64,000 nt of DNA from Ktedonobacter racemifer DSM 44963. GTDB lineage: Bacteria > Chloroflexota > Ktedonobacteria > Ktedonobacterales > Ktedonobacteraceae. Under the pieces are notes generated by a model. It was not told where the DNA came from. It made no database searches and saw only the letters and a program-made list of their open reading frames with translations. Positions 27,304-36,355 of the stretch are shown here, piece after piece (position 1 is the first letter of the stretch; the number at the start of each line of letters is the position of its first letter). A program made the translations under genes and the position numbers. Location: positions 1-64,000 of the forward strand of contig NZ_ADVG01000004.1 in NCBI RefSeq assembly GCF_000178855.1, given 5' to 3'.

Positions 27304-27938
27304 ATGCTAGGAAACCTTTCCTTTAAACAAGCGAGCAGAATTCATCAGAAGTGCGGAAGGGCCATTTTTCGGTGCTATTGACACTCACACTTATTGATGC
27401 GCAAGATCGTGCCATCAGTCATTTGGAAAGGGAAATCGAACGGCATCTGCACCCTTTTGAGGAACAGATGACACGCTGCGAAAAGATCAATGGGGTGAGT
27501 TCGCACATCATCCACGTCTTGATGGCAGAGGTAGGAACCGATCTTTCTCGTTTTCCCGATGCCGAACATCTCAGCTCGTGGGCCGGAGTCTGCCCGGGAC
27601 ACAAGGAAAGCGCAGGCAAACGACAAAGTGGACGATGTCGTAAAGGCAATCGCTATGTGCGAACAGCCCTGGTGCAAGCCGCCCATGCCGTTCGCCGCTC
27701 GCATACCTACCTGGGAGAACGCTACCGTCGTCTGAAAAAGCGGCAAGGAAGTAAACGTGCGGCCTTAGCCGTGAGACGCAGCATCCTGGTCACCTACTAT
27801 GAGATGATGACAACGGGGCAAGACTATGAAGAGAAGGGAGAGGAGTTTTTCCGCCAGAGGGATCGCGGCAAGGTGGAGCGCGAATTGATTCAACGTCTCA
27901 AACGTCTGGGGTATCAGATCACGCAGCCAGCAGCCTGA
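27304..27938 (+). pseudogene. IS110-family transposase, 5'-truncated
   Basis: Only the C-terminal half remains: a coiled linker (AISHLEREIERHLHPFEEQM), then INGVSSHIIHVLMAEVGTDL, LSSWAGVCPGHKESAGKRQS and GNRYVRTALVQAAHAVRRS, typical of the IS110 Transposase_20 domain. The DEDD domain is missing; the frame begins where IS6 copy 2 ends. It belongs to a different IS110 subgroup from the intact gene at 24903-26117. Confidence 0.85.
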
Positions 27939-28185
27939 TGGATGCGGGCATCTCAAGAGGCAGGTGAGGAAAACCACAGCCACATGGTGTGGCGTTAGGG
28001 AATCTTTTTTGCTTTTTTGCAGCTTTTTCAGAATATTGTTGGGAAATGATCAGCTTAATGTTGAGATTTACAACTCGGGCTGGTGTCAAACGGTGAAGCG
28101 ATGAGTATCTTTCTCGGATGTTGAAACGTGCCATCACTGGATGCTTTGGAAGGGAACGGCACGCCAGCTCTACTGTTTGTTCCAG

Positions 28186-28293
28186 CACCATGAGAATGAA
28201 CATTGGGAATTTGACGAAGAGGGACTCATGCGGCGGCGCGATATGAGTGCGAATGATTATCCGATTCAGGAGTTAGAGCGGCGTTACCGTTAA
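28186..28293 (+). pseudogene. DUF1348 (NTF2-like) C-terminal remnant
   Basis: The plus-strand frame HHENEHWEFDEEGLMRRRD, then MSANDYPIQELERRYR and a stop at 28291-28293, matches the conserved end of DUF1348 proteins (N-E-x-W-E-F-D-x-x-G-L-M-x-x-R). The sequence upstream does not match the rest of the family, so only a fragment survives. The stretch 27939-28185 holds nothing else. Confidence 0.6.
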
Positions 28294-28479
28294 GAGTCAC
28301 GAGGTTCACTGAGAAGCACTTTCCCCAATCAACAAATCAGCGGGAAGCACGATCGTTAACTGCGCAAGAAGAGGGGCCAATACCCCGCTCCGGTCGTGCG
28401 AGAGGAAGAGTAGAAGCGCTTCTTCAACACAGAAGAAGGCACTAAGAAGATCAAGAGGGTGCAAGAAAAGGAGCGGAAT

Positions 28480-29478
28480 ATGCTTCATACCTATCTGACC
28501 ACATCCTGGGGCTTGCGTTATCCTATCATCGGCGCACCCATGGTAGGGGTAGGGCGCGGACGCCTGGCACGCGCAGTTTCCGAGGCAGGGGGGCTGGGCA
28601 TGATCGGCATTGGTACGGAGCCTGCCGAACTCATCGCACGAGAGGCGGCGATTGCACGTGGAACAGACCAGGGGCGTTTTGGAATCGGGTTGATGACCTG
28701 GGCCATTGAAAAGCGCCCCGACTTGCTTGAGGCCGCGATAGAAGCTCACCCTTTCCTTCTCTCGCTCTCGTTTGGTTCACCTGCTCCCTATGTGGAGCGG
28801 CTGCATCAGCATGGGATTTTGCTTGCCACCCAGGTCAACACACGAGCGGAAGCGGTGCAGGCAGTCGGAGACAAGGTTGATCTCATTGTTGTGCAAGGAG
28901 TGGAAGCCGGAGGACACGTCACTGGCCAGGTGAGTACGCTTCCTTTATTACAGGCGGTGCTCGATGCGGTGCAGGTGCCGGTGCTGGTGGCGGGTGGGAT
29001 CGCTACTCCACATGGTGTGGCAGCGGCCCTGGCAGCCGGTGCCGAAGGCGTCTGGGTGGGAACCTGTTTGTTAGCCTCACCAGAATGCGAGCATGTCGAG
29101 CAAGCCAGGGTCAGGATTCTGCAGGCGCAAGAAACGGATACGATTCTCACGCGTGCTTTCGACGTTGCCCAGGGTCTGGCCTGGCCAGAACAGTATCCTG
29201 GCCGCGCCTTGCGCAATCACTTTACCCAGCAATGGCATGATCGCCTCGAGACGCTTCCGCAAGCCAGCGAAGCACGTCAACAACTTGCCACGGCGATAGC
29301 GAACAAGAACTACGATGTGGCCTCCATTTATGCAGGAGAAGCGGTCGGATTAGTGACTCGCCAGCAACCCGCTGGGGAAGTTATTCACGCTCTGGGAAAT
29401 GGGGCCGAACGCCTGCTGCGCACGCGTTCTTCCTTGCTGCTTGACGGGTATGAAGCATCAAGTGAAGACGAAGGATGA
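28480..29478 (+). CDS. Nitronate monooxygenase-family flavoprotein
   Basis: 332 residues from ATG 28480 (AAAAGGAG upstream). FMN-dependent TIM-barrel enzyme of the 2-nitropropane dioxygenase/NMO group, which oxidises alkyl nitronates or acts as an NADH:quinone reductase; FabK is a relative. Visible blocks: YPIIGAPMVGVGRGRLARAV, SEAGGLGMIGIG, VVQGVEAGGHVTG with the catalytic-site His-type residue, and PVLVAGGIATPHGVAAALAA plus GAEGVWVGTCLLAS for phosphate binding. No operon partner is seen; the next gene lies 675 bp away. Confidence 0.9.
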   Translation: MLHTYLTTSWGLRYPIIGAPMVGVGRGRLARAVSEAGGLGMIGIGTEPAELIAREAAIARGTDQGRFGIGLMTWAIEKRPDLLEAAIEAHPFLLSLSFGSPAPYVERLHQHGILLATQVNTRAEAVQAVGDKVDLIVVQGVEAGGHVTGQVSTLPLLQAVLDAVQVPVLVAGGIATPHGVAAALAAGAEGVWVGTCLLASPECEHVEQARVRILQAQETDTILTRAFDVAQGLAWPEQYPGRALRNHFTQQWHDRLETLPQASEARQQLATAIANKNYDVASIYAGEAVGLVTRQQPAGEVIHALGNGAERLLRTRSSLLLDGYEASSEDEG

Positions 29479-30153
29479 GACCAGCGTGAGCGATGAAGTA
29501 TCAATTGTGTTCAGCGGCTCGTCGTCAGGCATATCTGGTTTAGCCAATGATCAGCCCATATCCAGACGACAAGGATGCGGCGACTGCCCGGAGCGCCCAA
29601 GTTATTTACAACATGCTCTGCTGATACCCCAGATGTGGAGCGGTTTGCCCAGGTACGTTCGTACCAGTGCTCACGATTGAGGGCAAGTGCTTACGTTTGA
29701 GGGCAAAACCTGCTCACTTGGTAAGTCATTTACCATATTGTAAATTTTGGAATTACGTGAGCGGAATTTTTGACAATTACGTGAGCGGTAAAACGAGCAA
29801 ACAGCTAAATAGACCATAAACAGCGATACGTTGCAAACATTTTGTATGCTCTTACTCGTTTTACCCGCCCATTTACTTGTCAAAATTTTTAACAATGCAT
29901 TCATTTAATTCTCAAATTTACACAATGCCCATTGTCGTCGGGTCCATTCTGTCATTCCAAAAATTAAATGGCGCTAAATTTGAGAAATTATATAAAGAGC
30001 AAGATAAGAGAAGTATTGGTCGGTCCCACCCTGGTATATTAAGGGAAACTTGGGCATGCTACTGCACATGAAGCAGAACCATTATGGGCTGCCTGATCGG
30101 TTCTTGATTTCTGTCCTCGATTTTGGTTGCTGAATAAAGAAAGGGTACACTTT
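29479..30153. other. AT-rich region with repeated transposon-end motifs
   Basis: No gene is seen. On the plus strand TGCTCACGATTGAGGGCAA (from about 29671) and TGCTTACGTTTGAGGGCAA (from about 29689) are direct repeats. Further on, AATTACGTGAGCGG occurs twice (about 29751 and 29775) in the opposite sense. Multiple short repeats like this are typical of IS21 or Tn7-like ends, so this is probably an element scar. Base composition is lower in GC than the flanking genes. Confidence 0.45.
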
Positions 30154-30543
30154 ATGATTAAGCTCGGCATAAACGCCATACTGCTCTTTGTGCGTGAACT
30201 GGACAAATGCACCGTATTTTATCGTGATGTCCTCAAGCTCCCCTTTGTAGGAAGCGATCCCGGCGTTGCCACCTTCAAGGTGCAAGACCGCTACCTGACC
30301 CTGCTATCACCAGAAGGAGTCGCAAAACTTTTTGGGATTGAGCCCGACGCAGTCAACATCGAGGGCAACCCGCGTGCCATGATAGCCTCTAGAGTTGAAG
30401 ATGTTCATGCGACCTATGAAACCTTCCAAGCAGCGGGTGTTACCTTCCTCCGACCACCCACCGATCATCCCTGGGGGGTACGCACAGCCATCTTTGTCGA
30501 CCCCGAAGGCAACCTCTGGGATATCAACCAAGATATAGAATAA
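30154..30543 (+). CDS. VOC-superfamily (glyoxalase/dioxygenase-like) protein
   Basis: 129 residues from ATG 30154 with AAAGGGT upstream. Vicinal-oxygen-chelate fold: AILLFVRELDKCTVFYRDVL opens the first module, and PWGVRTAIFVDPEGNLWDIN closes the second, with the usual terminal DPEGN and an acidic metal-ligand region. Typical roles are glyoxalase, fosfomycin/bleomycin binding or dioxygenation; the metal-ligand set is too degenerate here to choose. It stands alone. Confidence 0.87.
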   Translation: MIKLGINAILLFVRELDKCTVFYRDVLKLPFVGSDPGVATFKVQDRYLTLLSPEGVAKLFGIEPDAVNIEGNPRAMIASRVEDVHATYETFQAAGVTFLRPPTDHPWGVRTAIFVDPEGNLWDINQDIE

Positions 30544-30690
30544 TGTCGAAATCTTCAGGCGTATACAGGGTCCACATTTTCGCCCAAGCCAGTGGATCGT
30601 CGCCCTCCGCCATAAATACGCATCATGCCTTCAAAAGGGGCCAGCAGTTCCTGTCGATACATGGCCTCGCGTTCCTGTGCGCTGGCACTG

Positions 30691-30834
30691 TTATGATCGG
30701 CTGCGCCGGGGCCAGAGGCGGAGTTCACCAATAATCATGCCCACGAGGATGCAGACACAGCCAAACCAGCCAAGGGGCGTCAGGGTCTCGCCAGCAGCGT
30801 AGACGCCTGCCGCCCACTTACTTGCCAAAACCAT
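30691..30834 (-). pseudogene. EamA/DMT transporter C-terminal remnant
   Basis: The minus-strand frame ends AAGETLTPLGWFGCVCILVG, then MIIGELRLWPRRSRS and stop. This is the last transmembrane helix and tail typical of EamA-type drug/metabolite exporters. Nothing upstream extends it. A second short minus-strand frame at 30558-30663 (YRQELLAPFEGMMRIYGG) is also fragmentary. The stretch 30835-31171 is AT-rich and empty. Confidence 0.5.
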
Positions 30835-31171
30835 TATTGAAGAGGAAATTGCTTCATGACCTGTTCATATGTCTCTTGAGCCTCAGCAGGTCACAAGCCG
30901 CACCCGCCACATTTATGGTAGAGCTACACAATTTATTGTGTTTTTGGAGGAGAAAAAATCAATATCTTGATTCATGGACGCTATCTCGCGCAAAAAAACT
31001 TGTCCCACCCCCGCTCGTCTGCAAATGGAAGAAGAACTTTGCCGCTTTCGGAACCCATACTTGCCGCTTGTTGGTCCATATAATTGAATAGATTGCCCTT
31101 CTGATTGTCAATTCGGAACATATATTTGCCACAATACCCAATAAAAAAGTAAAACATTGCCGCCATTTTTC

Positions 31172-33077
31172 GGTAGTGACTCTTGAAAGAAGTGGTAAAA
31201 TAGAGATCAGGAGGACTGACCATGACAGCAACCCCATCTCTGCCAGCATGTGTATAGCTTTCCGTCATCGTCTCCCGAGCGAGGTCGCGACTTCGTGTCC
31301 ATCTCAGCCAGGAGGGGAAACCAAGGCGTGGAGCATGGAGTAGAATCCAGGAGAAGACGGTTTCGACACGCCTTTGGTGGAGGAATGGAAGTATGGAAGA
31401 AGAATGGATGCGCGATCGCGCTCTCTTGCGAGACCTCCTGACCCGCTATCCTCTCTGGACGCAGCAGCAATACGCCCAGGTGGTGGGTCGTTCAATCAGT
31501 TGGGTGAAGAAATGGCGCAAACGCTTGCGAGAGGCCGAGGCGCATGATGTGCAGGTGCTCATATCTCGCTCACGCGCTCATTCTGCCCCCTACCCCTCAT
31601 GGGACCCACGCGTGGAGGAGCGCATCGTCGAGATGCGCCTCTCACCCCCGGAGAACCTCAAGCGGGTTCCGGGACCTCGCGCCCTGCTGTACTACTTAGC
31701 GCGTGATGCCGAGCTGCAAGCCTTGCAGGTGCCCTTGCCGCGCTCGACTCGCACAGTGTGGAAGATGTTGCACAAACACGGCTGTATTCTGGAGCGCCCC
31801 AAGCCCAAGAAGCAGCCTCTGAAGCCAAGGGAGCCTCTCGAAGAGATCCAGATGGATTTTAAGGATGTGAGTACTGTTCCAAGCAGTGAAAGCCAGGAAG
31901 GCAAGCGGCAACATATCGTGGAGGTCTGTCACTTTCTGGATGTGGGGACCTCAGTCCTTCTGGGTGCTCACGCACGGGAAGATTTCCATGCGCAAACGGC
32001 TATGCAGGCAGTGATCGGTTTCTTGCGAGCATATGGCCGACCGCCGATGATGACCTTTGACCGCGATCCCAGGTGGGTCGGAAGCAGCAGTGGACGCGAT
32101 TTTCCTTCGGCCCTCCGCCGCTTGTTGCTCTGTTTGGGGATCCACCCCAACGTCTGTCCACCTCATCGCCCAGACAAAAATGCCTTTGTTGAAAGGTATC
32201 ATCGGACGTATGCTCAGGAATGCCTCCAGATCCAGTGTCCAGGCACCCTGCAAGAGGTTCGAGAGGTCACCGAGACCTTCATGCAGCATTACAATTGGGA
32301 ACGCCCCCACCAGGGGCGCGCTTGTCGCAACGTTCCTCCACGGGTCGCCTTCCCAACCCTACCGCCATTGCCCCCACTTCCGCAAATGGTGGACCCCGAT
32401 GCTTGGCTGCGAACCCTTGAGGGGCAAATCTTTGTGCGAAAGGTCGGAGCAGATGGCTGTGTGAACGTGAATCTGGTCCCCTACTATGTGGGTCAACAGG
32501 TCGCGGGCCAGTACGTGGCCTTACAGGTCGTGGCAAGTGAACGGACCTTTGCCGTCTGGCATGGAAGCACGCTGCTCAAAATGGTGCCCATCAAGCACCT
32601 GCAAGGGCAACCGATGCCGCTGGAGGACTATTTCGCCCTGATGGTGCAGGAAGCGTTGGCCGAGGAGCGTCGTCTCTCAGCCAGCCAACGGCATCTCCAG
32701 CAACTGGCTCTCTGGTGAAGCCGAGCTTGGCCGACGAACACCATGGAGACGTTTCCGATCTGTTCAGCTCTGCGGCTGTACGGTTGGGGCTGTGTGTCCA
32801 GCAGCATCTCTTTCGCACCACTTCCATCTACTTCCACTCCCTTTCCGCCCACTTCCACTCCCTCTCAACCTCGACCATCCCCTCCTTTTTCCGCTTTTCA
32901 TGAGCAGGGGCGTCTCATTTTCGCATCTGTTGCTCCTCTTCTCTGAGCGGCTTCGATGAGACTACGTGGTTGGGGAGACGATGACGGAAAGCTATACACA
33001 TGCTGGCAGAGATGGGGTTGCTGTCATGGTCAGTCCTCCTGATCTCTATTTTACCACTTCTTTCAAGAGTCACTACC
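31172..33077 (+). mobile_element. IS with 105-bp perfect terminal inverted repeats
   Basis: Bases 31172-31276 are the exact reverse complement of 32973-33077. The arms start GGTAGTGACTCTTG and enclose a single rve-type transposase. Arms this long and identical suggest recent activity or gene conversion between the ends. A decayed copy of the right half lies at 44388-44882. No target duplication was found at the arm edges. Confidence 0.85.
31393..32718 (+). CDS. IS481-like rve transposase
   Basis: 441 residues, intact. The N-terminal helix-turn-helix is YPLWTQQQYAQVVGRSISWV with KKWRKR. The integrase core has EIQMDFKDV (Asp), MMTFDRDPRWV (Asp) and DKNAFVERYHRTYAQECL (Glu), followed by WERPHQGRACRNVPPRVAF. 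The C-terminal SH3-like part is YVGQQVAGQYVALQVV. GGTGGAGGA precedes the ATG. The assignment to IS481 is by the order of motifs; another rve IS group is possible. Confidence 0.88.
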   Translation: MEEEWMRDRALLRDLLTRYPLWTQQQYAQVVGRSISWVKKWRKRLREAEAHDVQVLISRSRAHSAPYPSWDPRVEERIVEMRLSPPENLKRVPGPRALLYYLARDAELQALQVPLPRSTRTVWKMLHKHGCILERPKPKKQPLKPREPLEEIQMDFKDVSTVPSSESQEGKRQHIVEVCHFLDVGTSVLLGAHAREDFHAQTAMQAVIGFLRAYGRPPMMTFDRDPRWVGSSSGRDFPSALRRLLLCLGIHPNVCPPHRPDKNAFVERYHRTYAQECLQIQCPGTLQEVREVTETFMQHYNWERPHQGRACRNVPPRVAFPTLPPLPPLPQMVDPDAWLRTLEGQIFVRKVGADGCVNVNLVPYYVGQQVAGQYVALQVVASERTFAVWHGSTLLKMVPIKHLQGQPMPLEDYFALMVQEALAEERRLSASQRHLQQLALW

Positions 33078-33128
33078 TGATTTCAAGCAATCAAGTAAGT
33101 GCAAACTATACTGTTTGCTTGCTAAAAC

Positions 33129-33164
33129 AAGCGAGCAAGTGTGATGTTCATAGCTTGCTCGCTT
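33129..33164 (+). terminator. Terminator-like hairpin
   Basis: AAGCGAGCAAG at 33129-33139 pairs with CTTGCTCGCTT at 33154-33164, followed by TTCG. It lies just outside the IS and could stop plus-strand transcription leaving it, or minus-strand transcription past the haloperoxidase gene. Confidence 0.5.
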
Positions 33165-33336
33165 TTCGATCTCAAGTACTCTCGTAAGAGCCAAAGTCGG
33201 AAAACAATACATCATTGTGCATCAAGGGGCTTTTTTTTCAACACCTTTCCCTCGCATCATTCTGAGGATCTTCTACAAACGTTCATATTTGTGTATACGT
33301 GACAGGATTTATCCGGGGGAGTGTCAATATCTCAAG

Positions 33337-34908
33337 CTATGCGCTTCCATTTATGTATGCCTGCCCCTTGTTCCACACCTGAGTGCCAACAAGGCGACCT
33401 ACTTTTCTCCCCTCCAGGTCTCCCCGCTCAAAATGGATACCTCCATATCGGCGTGATAGACCGGCCTGGTTTGCTGCTGCCGAGAAAGTGGGCCAGGAGA
33501 GGGTGATGTCGGAAGCGGGCAGTACTCCAGTTTCAAAACTAGAGGTATTGGCGGGCTTCTTATACGAAGCATTCAGCGTATCGCTGCCAGTAAAGCGTTT
33601 CAACACCTCGGCTGCCGCCGAACTAAATGTGCTATGGCCTGAGATGTACTCAGGAAAAGCTGGTGTGACAACGGTTGGTGCCTGATACGGCTTCCAGTCT
33701 TTTCCATCGATTAACTGGGTTCCCTGGTATGGCCCCCTCCACGACTGGATAACCTTTCCATTATACAGGTAGTGAACGGCAGTCACAGGACGTACCGAAT
33801 CGTAGGCACGTTTAGCGTCCCAGCAAGCGATTCCCGCATCAAAAACTGCATTTCCCACCAGGAAGAACATCTTGACATCCTTGTCCAGGTCATGATGGTC
33901 GCGCATTGAGACAAAATGAGCGAACAGACACCAGTGGCCCGGAGGCAACTCCGAGGAGGGTCCATCCGCCCAGTACTCGGCAATCACTTTTTGCTCATCC
34001 GTTAGATCAGCACTATACTGGATAACCTGTTTCACCTCTTGCAAATAGTCGGCGGATGGATACTGAGGGGGGGCCGCAGGACGAAACTGCGAGCCAGAAG
34101 TCAGCGCAAAGGGGATCACTCTTCCCCACTGCGGCCCAATGTACTTTTGCACAACGAAGCCTCCCGACCCGTTGGCAACTCTCAAAGGCTGCCAGCGATT
34201 GGGGTCCTTGATAACATCGGGAGCGTTGAGCGGCTTATACCCTGTATAGTCCGAATAGGGTCCTGTATGCAAATCACCCAACTGATTTGAGCCATCATTA
34301 TGCCGGAACATCAGCACGGCCTCTGCTGCAATATTACCGATACCAGTCGGCGTCGTTGGGTCAGCGGATTTATCGCTGGGATCATAGCCCTGCTTTTCCA
34401 TGAAAGCATTGAATAGCGGAGTTTCCGATGGAAACAGATCGATAAGGGCGCTATAAGCAGCATAGCTGATAGCCTGTTTTTTGTTGGCAAGAGTATGCTC
34501 GGAGGCCGGTCGGCGCAATGTTCCCCCGAGGCGCGTACCAACGGCTACCTGATCGTATGCCGTCCATGCATCGTAGATGCATGTTTGCACAATTGCAATT
34601 GCTCGGGCTACCATTGGTGGTCCAGGCCTGGTGTCGCGTATGGCTTGCAAGCACAGGTTGCTCCACTGTAGTACAGCGTTACCGTTCATATCTAAAATTA
34701 TGGAAGAGAGAGCTGTGGGAAGAGACTGTGAGCTCTTTGCTGCGTCTGCGCTCCGATTAAAGGCACAGCCGCTGATTACATCTGCTACTGTCCCTGACCC
34801 AGCCAGCGCTACTCCCACGCCAAGACCACTCCGAAATAGCTTGCGTCGGCTCAGAACAGTGCTCTTGAACAGAGGCGCATGCCACTTTCTCTCGTCTCGT
34901 CTATCCAT
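33337..34908 (-). CDS. Vanadium-dependent haloperoxidase-type phosphoesterase, Tat-exported
   Basis: 523 residues. Vanadium haloperoxidases oxidise halide with H2O2; the same fold serves PAP2 acid phosphatases. Residues for vanadate/phosphate binding are visible in order: a Lys/Arg block AKRAYDSVRPVTAVHYL, PEYISGHSTFSSAAAEVL with Ser-Gly-His, and RRYGGIHFERGDLEGRKVG with the Arg and the His for vanadate coordination. The N-terminus has a twin-arginine signal (SRRKLFRSGLGVGVALAGSG), so the folded enzyme is exported. GGAGG precedes the ATG. It is the downstream gene of a pair: the lipoprotein gene ends 31 bp before its start. Confidence 0.88.
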   Translation of the reverse strand: MDRRDERKWHAPLFKSTVLSRRKLFRSGLGVGVALAGSGTVADVISGCAFNRSADAAKSSQSLPTALSSIILDMNGNAVLQWSNLCLQAIRDTRPGPPMVARAIAIVQTCIYDAWTAYDQVAVGTRLGGTLRRPASEHTLANKKQAISYAAYSALIDLFPSETPLFNAFMEKQGYDPSDKSADPTTPTGIGNIAAEAVLMFRHNDGSNQLGDLHTGPYSDYTGYKPLNAPDVIKDPNRWQPLRVANGSGGFVVQKYIGPQWGRVIPFALTSGSQFRPAAPPQYPSADYLQEVKQVIQYSADLTDEQKVIAEYWADGPSSELPPGHWCLFAHFVSMRDHHDLDKDVKMFFLVGNAVFDAGIACWDAKRAYDSVRPVTAVHYLYNGKVIQSWRGPYQGTQLIDGKDWKPYQAPTVVTPAFPEYISGHSTFSSAAAEVLKRFTGSDTLNASYKKPANTSSFETGVLPASDITLSWPTFSAAANQAGLSRRYGGIHFERGDLEGRKVGRLVGTQVWNKGQAYINGSA

Positions 34909-34939
34909 CGTAGTCCTCCGAGTTATGCCCTGGGGTGTT

Positions 34940-35722
34940 CTAGTAACCCGGGAACGTCATGACTTCCCGTACGTCGTATTTCATGTTTCCATTTGGCAGC
35001 ATTTCGGGCATTCCCATAACGCCTTGATTCATGCCTTTTCCAAACTGGTCATTGCTTACCTGGCAGATAACAGTTGAGTCACCGGCCATGTCGGTAAACA
35101 TTGGAACAATCGCCTGGTAAGCAATGATAATCGGCGTTGAACCCGTATTGATTTTGTAGTAGCCAAACATCAGGGCGGTGCCAGCGGGGACTTGTGTCCC
35201 GGTCGCTCCTCCATACGTTCCGTAAAGGGTCATGCTACCTTTGACGGCATACACAGCCCAGCCACCATCATCAACGAACCAACCGGAGCGGGGAACGTTC
35301 ATATCTGAGATGGAATAGGCGCGCAGGTTCATGTGAGGATCATTGGTGAAATCGAGGAACATCGCGTGACCGATTTGATTGCTTTTAGAAAAGTCCAGGC
35401 CATAGCGCAACTTGAAGAAAGCCAGGGCTTGAGCCTTGTGCTGGGTAATCTGATCGTCGTTCCAGTCCATGTGTCTGAAAAAGTCGGCTCCGCTCATCAT
35501 TGACATCATATCGTTCATGCTACTGGGGCTAAATTCGCCGTTACCCATGAAGACCATGAATTTTTTATAGCCAGCAGGTGCCAGGTTGGTAGCGTTTCCA
35601 GAATTTGCCGAATTCGTCCGGTCACTAGAAGCTGATGTGGAAGAACTACAGGCGCTGAGAATCAGAAGGAAAACGATATACAGCATAACGCTCAATTTGA
35701 CTCGCGTCCTGATCACTTTCAT
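34940..35722 (-). CDS. Lipoprotein of unknown function
   Basis: 260 residues from ATG 35722, set by AAAGGAG 9 nt upstream. A lipobox (LLILSACSSS) predicts lipid attachment at Cys. After a Ser/Asn-rich linker come Met-rich segments (SSMNDMMSMMSG), an aromatic FFRHMDWNDDQ, and cupin-like beta sequence (YGGATGTQVPAGTALMFGYY). I recognise no family. The Met/His content could hint at metal binding. It is probably cotranscribed with the haloperoxidase and may be a periplasmic or surface partner; that is inference from position. Confidence 0.75.
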   Translation of the reverse strand: MKVIRTRVKLSVMLYIVFLLILSACSSSTSASSDRTNSANSGNATNLAPAGYKKFMVFMGNGEFSPSSMNDMMSMMSGADFFRHMDWNDDQITQHKAQALAFFKLRYGLDFSKSNQIGHAMFLDFTNDPHMNLRAYSISDMNVPRSGWFVDDGGWAVYAVKGSMTLYGTYGGATGTQVPAGTALMFGYYKINTGSTPIIIAYQAIVPMFTDMAGDSTVICQVSNDQFGKGMNQGVMGMPEMLPNGNMKYDVREVMTFPGY

Positions 35723-35993
35723 CTTCGCCATCTCCTTTCGAGGGATGCACAAGGCAATTTATTTATCAGGTAACAATACACGAGAAAGATGCACTTTCAT
35801 GCCTCCACAACACCATTTTCCCAACCAGTTGCTACTGTCTTGCTTGTAGAGCATCTTCCTGCGACTACTCGTCTAACGGTATACATCTTCTGTCTACAAG
35901 TGTAGGAGCAAGGCGTCCTCTCATCGTTACCACAAACGTTACGAGCTGAAAGATTGACCCCTTTTTCTTGGGGTGGTTGAGGGCGAGAAAAAG

Positions 35994-36155
35994 GGTATTG
36001 TCAACTTAAGGATTTTGGTTGATGAGCTTTCACCACTTCGATGCTACTTTCCCCAAGATTCTTGAGAAAACACTGTCCGAATGAGGGCATCATCCCCACT
36101 TTAAGGCATGTTTCTCCTATATAATCTCTACAATTTTGCTTAAGTTGACAATACC
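35994..36155. mobile_element. MITE family A, copy 1 (162 bp)
   Basis: Non-coding, with terminal inverted repeats GGTATTGTCAACTTAAG and CTTAAGTTGACAATACC, the same ends as the IS6 elements at 12222 and 26434. Its whole length matches, in inverted orientation, the element at 41303-41464, with about six differences by eye. Internally it has no transposase, so it must be mobilised in trans. The gap 35723-35993 to its left holds no gene. Confidence 0.88.
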
Positions 36156-36156
36156 C

Positions 36157-36275
36157 GATATGCATGCGCAGGCCTTGCAACACCTACTGCTCTGCTGGGG
36201 GTACTGGTAGTTATCAGCGTTGTGCATGCGCTGATCATTGCCTGGTGTGTCAAGCGGAAAGATATGCCCTATTAA
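36157..36275 (+). pseudogene. Membrane-protein C-terminal remnant cut by the MITE
   Basis: The frame runs from the MITE edge through AGLATPTALLGVLVVISVVH and ALIIAWCVKRKDMPY to a TAA at 36273-36275. One transmembrane helix with a basic tail is all that remains, so the family cannot be named. A good terminator follows, which supports this being a real gene end. Confidence 0.5.
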
Positions 36276-36282
36276 GTTAGGG

Positions 36283-36317
36283 CTCAGCCAGGTCGGCACT
36301 GGTCCGACCTGGCTGAG
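36283..36317 (+). terminator. Strong hairpin terminator
   Basis: CTCAGCCAGGTCGG at 36283-36296 and its complement at 36304-36317, a 14-bp perfect stem with a 7-nt loop, 8 nt beyond the stop of the remnant gene. There is no T-run. It also lies just past the convergent bicupin gene end and may serve both. Confidence 0.65.
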
Positions 36318-36355
36318 TCGGGCAACGCTGATCCGAAACTCGCATTTATGCTGAA

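Noticed and set aside
35994..36155. Promoter or riboswitch reading of the conserved 162-bp segment
   Set aside because: The inverted second copy at 41303-41464 and IS6-matching ends show it is a mobile repeat, not a regulatory leader.
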